A stretch of DNA of 64,000 nucleotides from Oscheius sp. JU75 (Eukaryota; Nematoda; Chromadorea; Rhabditida; Rhabditidae), in contig JASJZC010000001.1 in the NCBI GenBank assembly GCA_037178855.1, forward strand, positions 1,798,001 through 1,862,000, read 5' to 3'. Shown piece by piece: positions 11,228 through 23,091 of this stretch (position 1 is the first letter of the stretch; each line of letters begins with the position of its first letter). The notes under the pieces are model-generated. The model was not told where the DNA came from and searched no databases. It worked only from the letters and a program-made list of their open reading frames with translations. Position numbers and translations under genes: made by a program.

Positions 11228-12942
11228 TCTCTGTAATATTTCACCCTATTTTTAAGACCATTGCCACAGATTGTTTTACATTTTTTCTACGTTTTTATGC
11301 TGGGGTTTCTTCCTAATTTTCTAGGTCAGTTTAGTACCGGTGTTGTTCATATAAAATATTCCCGCCCAAACTGTAAAAGCGTGAGTAATCAGCGGTTTAC
11401 GAAGCAGTGACGGTATCTATTCTTTTAAATGCGAGCTTAGGGGCCTGGAGCTCGAAATTTACATGGACCTTCAGAGGGGAAAATTGTCTGGCTGCCTGTA
11501 TCCGATTGTAGAATCTGAGGGTGACGCGGTGAAGAGGTGTCATTACAAACCAGACGACCGGAGTTCGACCCCTGTGAGTGACAGATCTTTCCAAAATACT
11601 GTTTTGAGCAGAAAAAGGAGTGGAAACTGACAGTATTACAAAATCCTTAGCTCCCAAGGGTCAATAGTCAACCCTTTTCACAACATTAGCACCATCTTGT
11701 GCGCATTTTTCCACGATCTCTATGGGTGTTTCAGTGCAGGGAGAGAGCGCGCGCTCTGGGACCAATTCCAGTCTCTCTCTTGGTGCTCTCTGTCCCAGAT
11801 CTCTTCCTCCTCATCCTTAGTTCTGTTTTCGCATGTGACCGTGCCTATTTTTCGAAATTTCAGCAATTGTTTTTGAATGTTTTTTCGGGTAGAGAACTAA
11901 GCGATCGATTCCGGCTGCCGGTCATAAGACTTCTCTCTCTCCCGCTCGCGCGGGAGAGGAAACAAACAACCAGCTTGCGACTAGGAAATTTCGTCTTATT
12001 CCCTTCCAATTTCACTCTTTTACCGCCTATAAATGGGTATTTTGATAGAATTGTCATCAGCAAAAGTATCGCGATGTTTTTGGACAATTTTTGACTCATG
12101 ACAGTTTTTTAAAAAAAATTAGCATAGGGCTGATTCTCTTTATCCGCCTCGCAGAAACCGCTTGCGTTCACAGTCATCGCTTGTGATTCATAGCCGGAAA
12201 TCGATCTTCTCTGATAGACAAAGCGCTCCTCCACGATTCACAGTTCCAGTCATTAGCACACCCATTTTACTTCCGCTTTTTGGAGAAAGCGGTGGTTTTC
12301 GATGTACAAGCCGTTTTTTTGGGTTCAGAGCCTTCTCTCTTCGTCCTGTTCTTGATTGACGGTAAGCAGCAAAAAATTCGTGTTTCGACTTCTTTTCAGG
12401 ACTTCAAGTGCCAAATAGATTGCAATATTGCACAATCACCCACCCTTTCCATGTTTTCCAAGCTCGGACTCCAAATTTCTTCTTTACTCTGTCGCAGCCT
12501 CCTCTTTAAGTTTTCTCTGTCGCTTTCGGAAACGTTCAGGTATTTGACCGCTGTATGCTCAAAACCTTCCACTAAAATCGAGAGCAAATGCTCTCGAATG
12601 CATGTCGTTACTCTGGAAATGTGATCCGCTTCATTTACAGGCTTGTTTTTCCAGCTCAAACTCAAGATTTTCTTGCCACAGGTTCTTTGAAATGGCCAGA
12701 AAACAGCTCTGAGTTTTCCTTTACTTTCGGAAAGAAAAAGATTCGTACTCTTCCAGCACACGTACGCCGCTTTATTACCCGAGTTCCTTGAAAACTATCA
12801 AAGAGCTTTAAGTTTCTCGCACGTCTACCACCTTTTCCTCCTTGTAATCTTTGTTTTCAGCAAAAACGCGATCATTTTCATTGTCTTACTGCTCTTTCCC
12901 AATCAAAAATCCGTGCAAATCGTTGGTTTTTCAGATTGTATA
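11228..12942. other. Long intergenic region with short palindromes
   Basis: 1.7 kb upstream of ari-1 without a credible exon. It contains a tRNA-like stretch (listed), a perfect 14-bp palindrome AGAGCGCGCGCTCT at 11744-11757, and a GC-rich inverted repeat around 11937-11957 whose arms read CTCTCCCGC and GCGGGAGAG. The last part should hold the ari-1 promoter. Confidence 0.45.
11513..11580 (+). repeat. tRNA-like fragment, shared with 18630
   Basis: The stretch contains a B-box-like AGTTCGACCCC. The subsequence around ATTACAAACCAGACGACC recurs almost unchanged at 18638-18656 in a prp-31 intron (ATTACGAACCAGACGACC). I read these as remnants of one tRNA-derived short interspersed element. Acceptor stem pairing is not convincing, so a working tRNA is unlikely. 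Confidence 0.35.
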
Positions 12943-15900
12943 ATGGCCGATTTTGATGAAGACTACAGTGACAGCGACATCGTGTCAGACGAGGGAGATG
13001 ACATGGTAAGAGTCTTTTCCACTTTTTTTTTCGTTGAAGAGGGGTCTGGAAGCTAAGATAGTAACTCCTTAACAAAAGGGGTAATTAGTGTCTGGAAGCG
13101 AGAAGCAAAGTTGAACAAATTAGGAATAAAGTAAAGTTATAAAAGCTAAAAAAAAACTTGGTAATAAAAAGCGGGAGTCAATTGGGAGAGATTGCCAGCT
13201 AGCGGGATACTGATGGATCGCGATGCTGCTATGTCTTCGACCTCGGGGCCCGTCTTGACGAGCGATGAGATGAAGTCCGGCTCCTTGAACTCGACCTGCG
13301 AGAATGTCGCACAGATCACAGATTGCGACTCGAGCTACATCCAACAGGTTGCTCTTTATTCCTTTTCCTACTTTTTTCTTCCCTATCTCTTACCTGTCAC
13401 TGTCTTGGAAATTGATTCTATTTCTAGTCTGTTACCCCCTTTTGTCACTAGTTGACCCGGCTACCACTAATTTTGACCTGTTTCCCCAATTCTCTAAGCG
13501 CTATCAGTTGTAACCCTTGTTCCGTGAGTAACACAGTACCCAATTTTTTTTGGTCGCTAGCTAGAAACACAGAATCAAATGGGGTTTGGCCGGATTTGTG
13601 ACCACGAAAAGATCTTAGAAGGGACTTCGAAAATAGTACCACACTTGACGCTGCTTCTACGCTAGAATGCTTCAAAGGCTGGGAAGAGTCAACAAACAAT
13701 GGATTTTGCGTAACGCTTGTCCGAAATGGGAGATGGGCTGTTTCTCGCTTGTTTCCGCCACGAATAGTGGACTCTGGAAGCTGGGATTAGGTATGAAACT
13801 ATGATGAAAACGGTTTTGAAGCATATGTTTGGGCGTCTTTCCCAACCCTTTTCCGCCATCTAACCACGTCCATTTACAGGTAGTCAGCGAGGATGACGGC
13901 ATCGAGATGGAGGACCAGGCTGAGACATCGACGAACAACGCCACAGATCCGGCCTCAAAAGACCGCAAAGTAATGACAGTGGACCAGCTGAACAGCGACA
14001 TGGAGCAGATGATCGACGAGGTGGCGCGCATCCTTCTCATCTCCAAAGGCATGTGTCGTATTCTCCTGAACAAGTTCAACTGGAACAAGGAGAGCCTATT
14101 GGAGAGGTACTACGAGAATCCGGACACGGAGGCCTTCCTGAAGCAGTGCCAAGTAATCCCGGAGAATATCGCCCCTCTGCCCAAGGACACCACTGGCGAA
14201 TGTCCCGTCTGCTGCAACATTGTGCCGCTGGATGGACTGCCCTGTCATCACTGGGTCTGCACGCGCTGCTGGGAGAGCTACCTCAAGACCAAGGTAGGTG
14301 CATTTTCTCTGTCTAGCACTGCAGAAAAAACTTGAGCGCGTGTCCTTACGTAGTCAGTAACCAGTTATTTTTCCTAAGTAGGCGTTAGAAACTTAGCCAA
14401 ACTGATTTGATTTTTAAAGTAAGAACATTCAGTTCCTATTAATATGAATGAAGCTCTAAAAACACTTGAACTGGGTAAACACATAAAAACTTTGTCTACT
14501 GCTTGTTACTTTTCTTTTTCTTCTCAGTTAAAAGTATGCAAATTGCATAGGTCTGATATGCTCTCTATCTCTCGCGAATGCTCATCTCCTTCTCACAAAA
14601 ATGTCACTTGTCACGAAAGCTCGAAGAAGGCATGATCTATCCTTTGGTTCTTCTTCTAGATCGTGCACGACGGAACGGCCGACATTCAATGCATCACACA
14701 GGGCTGTGCTCTGCTCATTGAGGACGAGAAGGTTCTGCAGTATATGCGCTCGAAAGAGGTCAAGGAGACCTACCATCGTCTCGTCACAAATAGCTTCGTC
14801 GAATCCAATCGCCTCACGAAATGGTGTCCCGGAACCGACTGCGGCAAAGCTGTCAAGGTATTTTGAAAAAAAATAATTAAAATTTTTCCCTAAAAATTTA
14901 GGTGAAGCAGGCAGAGGATCGGGCCGTTCTGTGTACCTGCGGCATGAAGTTCTGCTTCCGTTGCGCCCAGGAATGGCATGAGCCGGTGAATTGTCGTTTA
15001 CTGAAGCTCTGGATCAAGAAGTGCTCGGACGACTCGGAGACGAGTAACTGGATTAACGCCAATACGAAGGAATGCCCCAAATGTCATGTGACGATCGAGA
15101 AGGACGGCGGCTGTAATCATGTTACCTGTAGGTTTTGACTGCGGTTTGAAACGAGGGTTCTTTCGAGAAACAAACACGCACAAAAAGTCTGGTCATGGAT
15201 AATAATCTGCTCTTCTGTAGTCATGCCTTGATAAGCAGGTTCACGTGCCTATTTTAGGGAGAAAGATGCAATTTCCTAGCTCGGCAATGTTTAGAAAACA
15301 AGATTAGAACTGATCAAAAACGCTACGGAACATTCCCAAGCTGCTAAAGGTCAAAAGTATAAATAGTTTTATCTTCTTTCAGGCAAGAACTCTGCTTGCA
15401 AGGCCGAATTCTGCTGGATGTGTCTCGGGGCGTGGGAGCCGCACGGCAGCGCCTGGTACAACTGCAACCGCTTCGACGACACGAATGCTAAGAAGGCTCG
15501 CGATGCGCAGGAAAAGTCCCGGGCGGCCCTGCAGCGCTATCTCCACTACTACAATCGCTACATCAACCACCAGCAGAGCATGAAGCTCGAGAGCAAGCTC
15601 AAGTCGACGGTTAAGACAAAAATGGATGTCATGCAGCAGCATTCCATGTCCTGGATCGAGGTAGTTTTCTATTTTTGATTGTCTGCATGAGGCCGATTGT
15701 AAACACTAGATGCGAGGGATCCGGGTTAAATACCGCTCGAGCTCCAAACATTTTTTTGTAAAGTATCATACTGTAGAGTTTTGAGCTGAGTAAGATTATA
15801 CAATTATTTAAGGGTCCCCGGTCACCAAACAAAGTTACAGCCCTTTAAAATTATAGGAAATGCAAAATATTTTGGAAAGAAAAAGTCGCGTGAAATGGTC

Positions 15901-16915
15901 CAAAATAAGAATTTAAGACTTGCAAAATAGAAATGCTTGTATACTATAAAAATTGTAGGTTCAATTTCTGAGCAAGGCTGTGGAAGTGCTGACGGACTGC
16001 CGCCGGACGCTGATGTACACCTACGCCTTTGCCTACTATCTGGAGAGGGACAACCAGGCCTACATCTTCGAGGACAATCAGAAGGATCTGGAAATGGCTA
16101 CCGAGAAGCTCTCCGAATACCTGGAACGCGACCTCGAGCTGGAGAGCCTGTCCACGCCGGCGCAGAGGATGACCCTGGTTCGTTTTGCTTTTGTTAGTTA
16201 TGAATGTGGGAACCTGAAGAACTAGGGTAGAGTTTTTGCTGACAATTAGGGGTAACAGTAACGCGACTAGAATAGGTGTTATGAAACAGGCGGAATGGAG
16301 GTAAACTGGTGTTTTTAGAAGCAAAACTGAAGCATTTGATGCATAAGCAAAAAGGAAATCCCAAGGATTAATGCCGCTACACCGTTAACCGTTTCACAAC
16401 TTAGCCCCTAAGTTTGTACCTTTCTTGTCGTAGACAATATGTTGTAGAGTATTTGGATTGTGATTGTGAGCCAATTTAATTTTTAAACTTTTTGGTGCAC
16501 ACTTAAGGGCTAAGCTTTAGGATTTCGGAATCTCTCTCGACTTGAGATTGCGAGTCACAATTTGGCCGTTAGCCTAAAATCCCATGGCTATAAATTCCAA
16601 AACTTGTTAGATGTAAACTGCGTTGATCTTGAAGCCGAAATTAATTGTTCCCTTTAAGTAGCGCACAACAAGCGTAAGCTATGTTCTTCACGACGTTATG
16701 CGCAAAATGGGAAAGAACCTTGATAGCTGAACAAACTTTTGTAGAACGTAGGAATGACCCAAATACACCAAAAAAAGACTACCCTTACAAACCCTTCTCA
16801 TTTGCAGAAGCAGATTGTCCAAGATCTCTACCGCTACGTGGACCAGCGCCGAGTGATACTGCTGAAGCACTGCCAGGAGGGCTACGACAAGGAGACCTGG
16901 ACATTCACCATGTGA
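12943..16915 (+). CDS. ari-1: Ariadne-1, RBR-type E3 ubiquitin ligase
   Basis: Seven exons: 12943-13005, 13880-14293, 14660-14857, 14902-15127, 15383-15660, 15959-16177, 16808-16915, giving 501 residues. RBR ligases take ubiquitin from an E2 onto their own cysteine; HHARI/ARI-1 is switched on by neddylated cullin complexes. The N terminus is acidic ([12 protein letters not shown]), followed by a UBA-like region. RING1 follows with ECPVCCNIV and [10 protein letters not shown], then the IBR ([18 protein letters not shown]). RING2/Rcat reads [17 protein letters not shown], with the catalytic Cys in GGCNH at about residue 296, then [21 protein letters not shown]. The C-terminal Ariadne helices ([32 protein letters not shown]) are complete. 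All phases close. GTTTTTCAG ends 8 bases before the ATG. Confidence 0.95.
13213..13347 (+). CDS. ari-1: Candidate alternative first exon of ari-1
   Basis: A 45-codon open stretch beginning [12 protein letters not shown] and ending before a GTTGCT donor. It lies inside ari-1 intron 1, is serine-rich and acidic, and uses the GAC/CTC/TCG codons typical of exons here. Its end is in phase 0, so it fits exon 13880 as well as the main first exon does. A TTGCCAG acceptor sits 14 bases before its ATG. It cannot be a cassette exon, because entry from exon 1 meets a stop codon. Function of the altered N terminus is unknown. Confidence 0.45.
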
Positions 16916-18185
16916 AGAGATCCTCCTCTCTCAATAGAAACCGTCAAAATCAACTCGTTCCCCCTCGTCTCTAGTCGTGAAATCAAAATTGTGTGTAGAA
17001 TAAGATTTCAATGTATTAAGCGACATAATAATCCCCCCCCACACGAATCTAGTTTTAAAATTGTGTATACCTCTTTCCCTCGGTTCCCCTTTGTACTGGT
17101 TCTTGTCATCAACTATATTAGCCCCCTAGAGACTTGTAAAATTGACCTTCTCTGCGCTGGTTGTGGCAGCAATAAGCCTCCATATTTTGGTATTTTTCTC
17201 CCCCATGTTTTCGTTGCTATTCTGTCAATCTGTTTCTGTCGTTCATCTCGTGTAAAAATGGAGTTTGTGGCGTCAAGAGGCGCCGTATTAGAATGAATTT
17301 GAAGAATTCTCTAGTGGCAGTGCTTCAGCAGTATCTAGACGTTACCGGCGATGTCAGGCTTGAAGTCATTTTTGACAGAATAGGGTAATATGAGAGCTCT
17401 TAGAGACTAAATGGAACGAGAGAACAAGCGCCACGCCTGAGAATAGAAATTTTTTTTTTTTGGGCGATTAGGATCAAATTGCAGTTTTTTTTTCAAGTCA
17501 GATCGTCGAATGTGTCAAAAACAAGGGAGCATGACAGGAAAACGGGCAAACAAACAAATTTTTGGCAGTCCAACTGAAAAAAAAAGTTCGGGTAAACGGT
17601 ATGCAAACTGCGCTCGCTCAAAGTACTGTAGCGCGGAGATTTGAATTCAGTTAAGTTCGAGTTTGCACCTGGTCTAAACTGCTTTTTTCATCTGAGATCA
17701 GCCATTTTATATCGTAATAAAAGTTTGGAAACACTCGTTCAGACGGGAAATCAATGATAGGCTCAGTGTTTTGCATCCATCAGTCCGAAATCATTTCATA
17801 TTCAGTATCTTCCTCCTCTTTTCTCGTTAATTTGTTTTTTGCTCTCTTCCATACTGAAATAGGCATCAGATACCCCTACAAACACTAGTTCCACCTCTTT
17901 TCGAAAATGTAGTAAGGTGGAGCGTGGTTACCGCCACTCTGTACGATTTTCGCATTTCTTCTTCACCCATTTTTGTGAAAAATAGGTGTATTATCGATTA
18001 CAAGTCGTTTATTTCTGTCCTCAAAGCTTCTCTCACCGGTTTTAATTTCTAGCCCTAATGGGCCAAATATATCTGCTCAGATATAGCTGGTACATCCCTT
18101 TATTCCTCTACTGCTCTCATTTTTTTCATCTTCAATCTTCTAGTAGCACCTTTTCAGCCCGTCCAGCCAAAACTAGCCAGCAAAT
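16916..18185. other. Intergenic, ari-1 to prp-31
   Basis: 1.27 kb between two + strand genes, AT-rich with homopolymer runs. I see no coding exon, RNA gene or obvious repeat. It should carry the prp-31 promoter. Confidence 0.45.
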
Positions 18186-20774
18186 ATGTCGTTGGCCGAG
18201 GAATTGATGGCCGATTTTGAAGATGACGAGGAGGATGAGCTGGAAGAGGCCATGAACAATGTAATTAACGGTCTTTTGCATATTTTACGGCCAATTTCAG
18301 GTGAAAAAGGAGGAAGAGGAAGAAATCGAGGAGGCTGCCGAGGTTCTTCAGCCGAAGCTCTATTCTTCCGTCTATGATATCGCAAAACTTGGAACCAGTG
18401 ACAGGTATTTTTGCTCCAAAAATCGAAATTTTGAGATTTCCAGTTACAAGGAGCTGATCGACCGGCTGAATTTCGAGCTGGAGCGACAGGATGATGTTGT
18501 GGTCACGGCTCCTCTCGAAGCCGACCCACAGTACCAGTTGATCGTCAAACTTTCTCACGTAAGCTATTTCAAGTTGTTTTCTTTCTGCATTCACAGCCCT
18601 TCAAAGTTTTAGCAAAATAGTATTTGGTAAGAGGCGCAATTACGAACCAGACGACCCTTAGGAGACAAATTATTTCTACAGGCTAATATGTGAAAGAAAA
18701 AACATGGGAATGTGTTCCAGCATGATGGTTTCTAGAAAAATTTTCCCAAATATGCTGGTCTGTGTACTTCTGTTACATTCTATCTAATTTCAGACCGTGG
18801 CCGACATTGACAACGAGCTGCACGTCATCCACAAATTCGTCCGCGACAAGTACGAGAAACGCTTCCCGGAGCTCGAAACTCTGGTCCCGAACCCACTGGA
18901 ATACATCGCGGCTGTGAAGTTGCTCGGCAATGAGATTAACACGAAAGGACAGAACAAGGAGCTCCTGAGCCAAATTTTGGCTCCTTCGACCTGTATCGTC
19001 GTTTCCGTGACGGCCTCAACGACTCAGGGAAAGTACCTGGAGGCGGATGAGCTCGCAGCCGTGAACGAGGCCTGTGCCCTGGCTGAAACTCTTCATAATG
19101 TGAGTTTTTGGCAGAAATCGGGGTGATAATGCAAAAAAAAATTTAGCACAGAATAGCCATGCATCGACTTATCGAGCTCCGGATGGCCATGATCGCCCCG
19201 AATCTGGTCCATCTGCTCGGAGCTGCCACAACGGCTCTTCTGGTGTCGCAGGCCGGTGGACTGGCCCCTCTTTCGAGGATGCCAGCTTGTAATATTCAGG
19301 TAAGCATCGTGGAGCTTGTATCTACCACTGTCAATAACACCCTGTCATCTTTCTGTTACTGACTCATCTGTCCGTTTGTCTCTTTCAACATGGCAGCTGG
19401 TCCTGTCAACCATCTTTTCCAATTTTATCTTTTTGTCAGTCTCAATTTTCGTTCCGACATTCTTGTTCTGCCAGCATGTTTTTGTCCATGTCAACCGAAT
19501 ATTGTCTACTTCTGAGGGGAAAATTGATTACCTAGCAGTTTTCCAATTGTTCTTGTCATCCTTTTCTCGGTCTCCTCACTGTCTTTGTCTGTCAAGCTGG
19601 CAGTGTAGAGGTGACCGTGGCATGACCAACCACACAAATTTAAAAACCTATTTTGGCATATCTCGAGATTACACGCAATCCCATTGAAGTGTTGTCCCGT
19701 TGAATATCCTTTTTTTCAGGTCCTCGGCCGACAGAAGAAAGCCCTGGCTGGCTTCTCCTCCGGAACGACTAATCCACATACCGGCTTCATCTTCTTTCAT
19801 CCCCTCGTCCAAAATCTCCCTCCTGATCTCAAATTGTACCTACCTTTAGTGCTAAAAATATGACAAAATTTAGGAAAGGAATGAAAATTCTCGCCCACAA
19901 GGCGATCATGGCCGCCAGAGCCGATGCTCTTCATGAGAGACCGAGCGGCGATATGGGTAGGGATCTTCTGGAACAGGTAGAGTGACTGAAAAACATAGGG
20001 AAAAAACGAAATTTTAGGTACAAAAAAAGTACGAGAAGCTGCTCGAGCCGCCGCCGGTAAAGTCGCAAAAGGCTCTGCCGAAGCCGCTGGACAAGGCCAG
20101 CAAGAAGAGAGGAGGCAGGCGAGCGCGGAAAATGAAGGAGCGTCTCGGCATGACGGATCTGCGAAAGAGCGCGAATCGCATGAATTTTGGAGAGCTAGCA
20201 GAGGATGTCATGCAGGAGCATATGGGATTCGATGTCGGACAGGTAAGAGAACCGAAAAAAAGTTGAAAAGACAAGGCTTTATATCAGCCTGTCAATTGAC
20301 TATCGTGTTCTAATCAACTGCTCACGTCCATACTGCCCTCATTCAGTCTCTGTCAAACGGGATTCGAATTTCGAACTCTATCAAAGCAGTGTCATTCTAT
20401 TAACATTTCGCCAGTTTCTAAGATGTCGCTCCATGGCATTAAAGAACTCCCATTCCCTCTAAACAATTTTTTTTCAGGTAAAGACGGGCAACGTGACGGG
20501 CGGACGTATCCGAACCAGCGTCGTCAATCAGAACACGCGTGTCCGAATGTCGCAGAAGATGCAGCGACAGCTCGAAAAGCAGCGTGCCGCGGGCGGAATG
20601 ACGGCGATCAAGAGTCGTGTGGCTGGAACAGCCAGTTCCGTAGCCTTCACCCCGATCCAGGGCCTCGAAATAGTCAATCCGATGGCTCTGGAGCAACCGA
20701 AAGCCCCCTCGAGCTCGACCTATTTCTCCTCCTCGGCCACCTTCGTCAAAGTCGGTACACCACTCCCGAGATAG
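18186..20774 (+). CDS. prp-31: U4/U6 snRNP splicing factor PRP31
   Basis: Nine exons: 18186-18260, 18301-18404, 18444-18558, 18794-19099, 19147-19299, 19720-19835, 19874-19976, 20018-20242, 20478-20774, giving 497 residues (human PRPF31 499). The protein binds 15.5K and U4 snRNA and bridges U4/U6 to U5 in the tri-snRNP. The N terminus is acidic; the Nop domain contains DNELHVIHKFVRDKY, the conserved SVTASTTQGKYL, and MIAPNLVHLLGAATTALLV with AGGLAPLSRMPACNIQ. The PRP31 C-terminal domain has RARKMKERLGMT, MNFGE and GTASSVAFTPIQGLEIVNP. All phases close. A CCTTTTCAG acceptor lies about 27 bases before the ATG. The next gene starts 156 bases past the stop, suggesting an operon. Confidence 0.97.
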
Positions 20775-20827
20775 CCCCAAAAATCTGTTTATTCTCGTAT
20801 TGTTACAAGTTTTTATCGTGGTCTCTC

Positions 20828-20833
20828 AATAAA
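20828..20833 (+). terminator. Poly(A) signal of prp-31
   Basis: AATAAA 54 bases past the prp-31 stop and 98 bases before the next ATG. This is the expected order for an upstream operon member: signal, short spacer, then the next gene's leader acceptor (CACTCTAG at 20922). Confidence 0.6.
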
Positions 20834-20930
20834 CGTGTAAAAAAAGCGCTTTTGAAGTTTGACACGTCTCGACAAGACAAGGTTTTTGGTGAGAAGCTGA
20901 CTTTAGCCACACTTCACTCTAGCACCAGCC

Positions 20931-22815
20931 ATGCCTTCTTTCAAGTCTCGCTCTGTTGGAAATTCTCAGGTTCGTGATTTTTACGCGTTTTGTCGTTTTG
21001 CTATAAACTGGTGGTTGGAATTTTTCTAAGCAGGTCTCTAAAACGCTTCACCTAAAAATTGCTCACATTTCCCACGTTTCCTCTTCTCCTCGCATATTTC
21101 CTCGAAATTTTCTTGGTTTGCTGTTATCCAGTTCTCCCAGCCCATTCCTGAAGTGAAAAGTCTATGTTTGCTTGCTGTTTCGATGCTCTGAGCCTTTCTC
21201 AAGACCTAGAAAGGTTTACACATTTTATTATTGCCTTCTAAGCGCTTGCCGCTGCTTCTTGTTCGATTGTATGCTACTTTCAAGCTTCTTGAGCTGAGAA
21301 TCACCCAGAAAACAAAGCTTGGGCAAGTGAGTCGTTTACAATCGTCTTTCTAGACCCTAACTTTCATTGGCAACCGGCTCACCCACTTCTGTCCATCTTC
21401 ATAGCATTTGTACAAGTTCCAGCTGGAAATTTATGCTATTTTCTGTTCGTTTTGCCCAAAAAATACAGGAAGTCAGACTGAGTATCTGTAATTTGCTCAC
21501 AATCGTCTTCCTGTTCCTGAATGTCATCGTAGCCCGAGAAGGCAGTCCACTTCACCCAGCCCTGCCCACATTCTCCGTTTTTTTCATTTCTTTCTCTCCT
21601 ATTAACTAAATTTCACACATTTAGTCGAAAAGGCTTCACAGCAGTTGTTTCCTATTGAAATTGTCGTGACTCTGCCGTTGTTATAGCCAAAATTCGGCTG
21701 TAACTCGTCCTTAGTTCGTTAAATCGACTTGTTTCGATACTTTCACCAAAAATCCATTTTTTCGGTCTACTTTTACCCATGAGAGTCTCTCAACCAGCTT
21801 TACTCACTGATAAACTCTTCATTTCCAGATTAACGACGTCGAACAATTAGGTGCTGCTTTCGAGATGAGCGCTACGATTCAGCCGAAGATGCCCTCTCCG
21901 CCAGCCGATAAGGGAGATTACCCGAGAGAGAACAAGGTATTTAGTCCGTTCAGGAACGGGATTGACTGGAGGCATACTGTAAAATTTTTCCTTTTTTTTA
22001 ACGGTTATATTCTAGCATAGCGGTTGGCAACAAAAAAGGCTGATAAGTAAAAAATTCTTAGAAATAAACAAAATATGCTGCTAAATGTTAAAGGATTGGC
22101 CCTCTGGGTCTCGCGTGAAAAAATTCTACAGTACGCCGCCGGTCCGTTCCTGAACAGACTACCACCTTTTCCACAAAAGAACCCAATTTCAGACATTCGA
22201 GAAGCGTCATGGAAAAGGACACAAGCATGCCGGCTACCGACACCACTTCTACTTGGACGCACTCGAGCCGCTCGTCAAGAGCGAAGATGTGCCGGCCCCG
22301 CCTGCCTCCACCGTTCTCTCTACAGCCAGCATCCCGGATGGAGGAAAGATCATTTCGGTTCGCAATCCCGAGGGCAAGATCCAGGTCAGAATCGAGTACG
22401 AACGCGAACAGGTGAGATTTTTAGTATCTTCCACTTTAAAATTGAATTAAGATCATGAAGCTTGCCGCCTCGCCATTTGCCATTCTCCCACCCGCCTGCA
22501 TCAGGGATATCGTCGCCAATATGCCGGAGCTCATCGCCTCGTTCCCAGTACGTCATTGCTTTGCCTAAAAGGCCTCCACCATCTTCAAGATTTTCCTTTT
22601 TGTACATATTTGCCGTTTTATCCCTTGTTTCCTCTAATAAAAGTGGGTAGATAATTTAGAAGAATACTCGAGAGCAGTTGCCCTCTAGGTCGGCTGCCGC
22701 CGGTCATAAAAACCTGGATCTGTGCTCTCGGGGAACATGCCGAGAGTGGACCTGCACTCGCCACCTCGCCAACCTCAAAAGTCGGTGCCAACTGGCGTCG
22801 GCAGAGAGCGGCTGA
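20931..22815 (+). CDS. Unknown protein with C-terminal Cys/His cluster
   Basis: Five phase-compatible exons: 20931-20969, 21829-21936, 22193-22411, 22452-22547, 22660-22815, giving 205 residues. I do not recognise the family. The middle is basic and His-rich (KRHGKGHKHAGYRHHF), followed by a Pro/Ala stretch and a region (KIISVRNPEGKIQVRIEYERE) that could be a small beta structure. The last exon carries four Cys and one His (LCSRGTC, WTCTRHL, SRC), a possible zinc site. No signal peptide or membrane segment, so it is probably nuclear or cytosolic. It lies 156 bases downstream of prp-31 with an acceptor before its ATG. The last exon is the weak point: another open frame ending at 22946 overlaps it. 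Confidence 0.55.
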
Positions 22816-23091
22816 TGTCTATCTCCAAGGCTGTGACACCTGATGTGCACAATTATGTGGCCATCCCCGCTCTCTATCAGAGCCTCTCCCCAATTGTTCC
22901 CACGTACCGAGAGCTCCCGGACATTTTCTACCTCGCTCCTGATTGAATTATGTCCTAGTCAACAACAGTTGTCTCGCGTTTTTGAACTCGGCCTCTGTCA
23001 GTGCTCATCCCTGTCGGCAATGTTGCCATTCCTCCTGTTTTTCTTCCGGAATCTCCTGCTCTTTTTCACGTAAAATGTCCGAGTTTAGACG

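Noticed and set aside
22722-22946. Frame ending YLAPD overlapping the last exon of the unknown gene after prp-31
   Set aside because: Composition is fair, but no acceptor in the right phase enters it without an immediate stop, so it was not chosen over the phase-compatible frame. It stays an open question.
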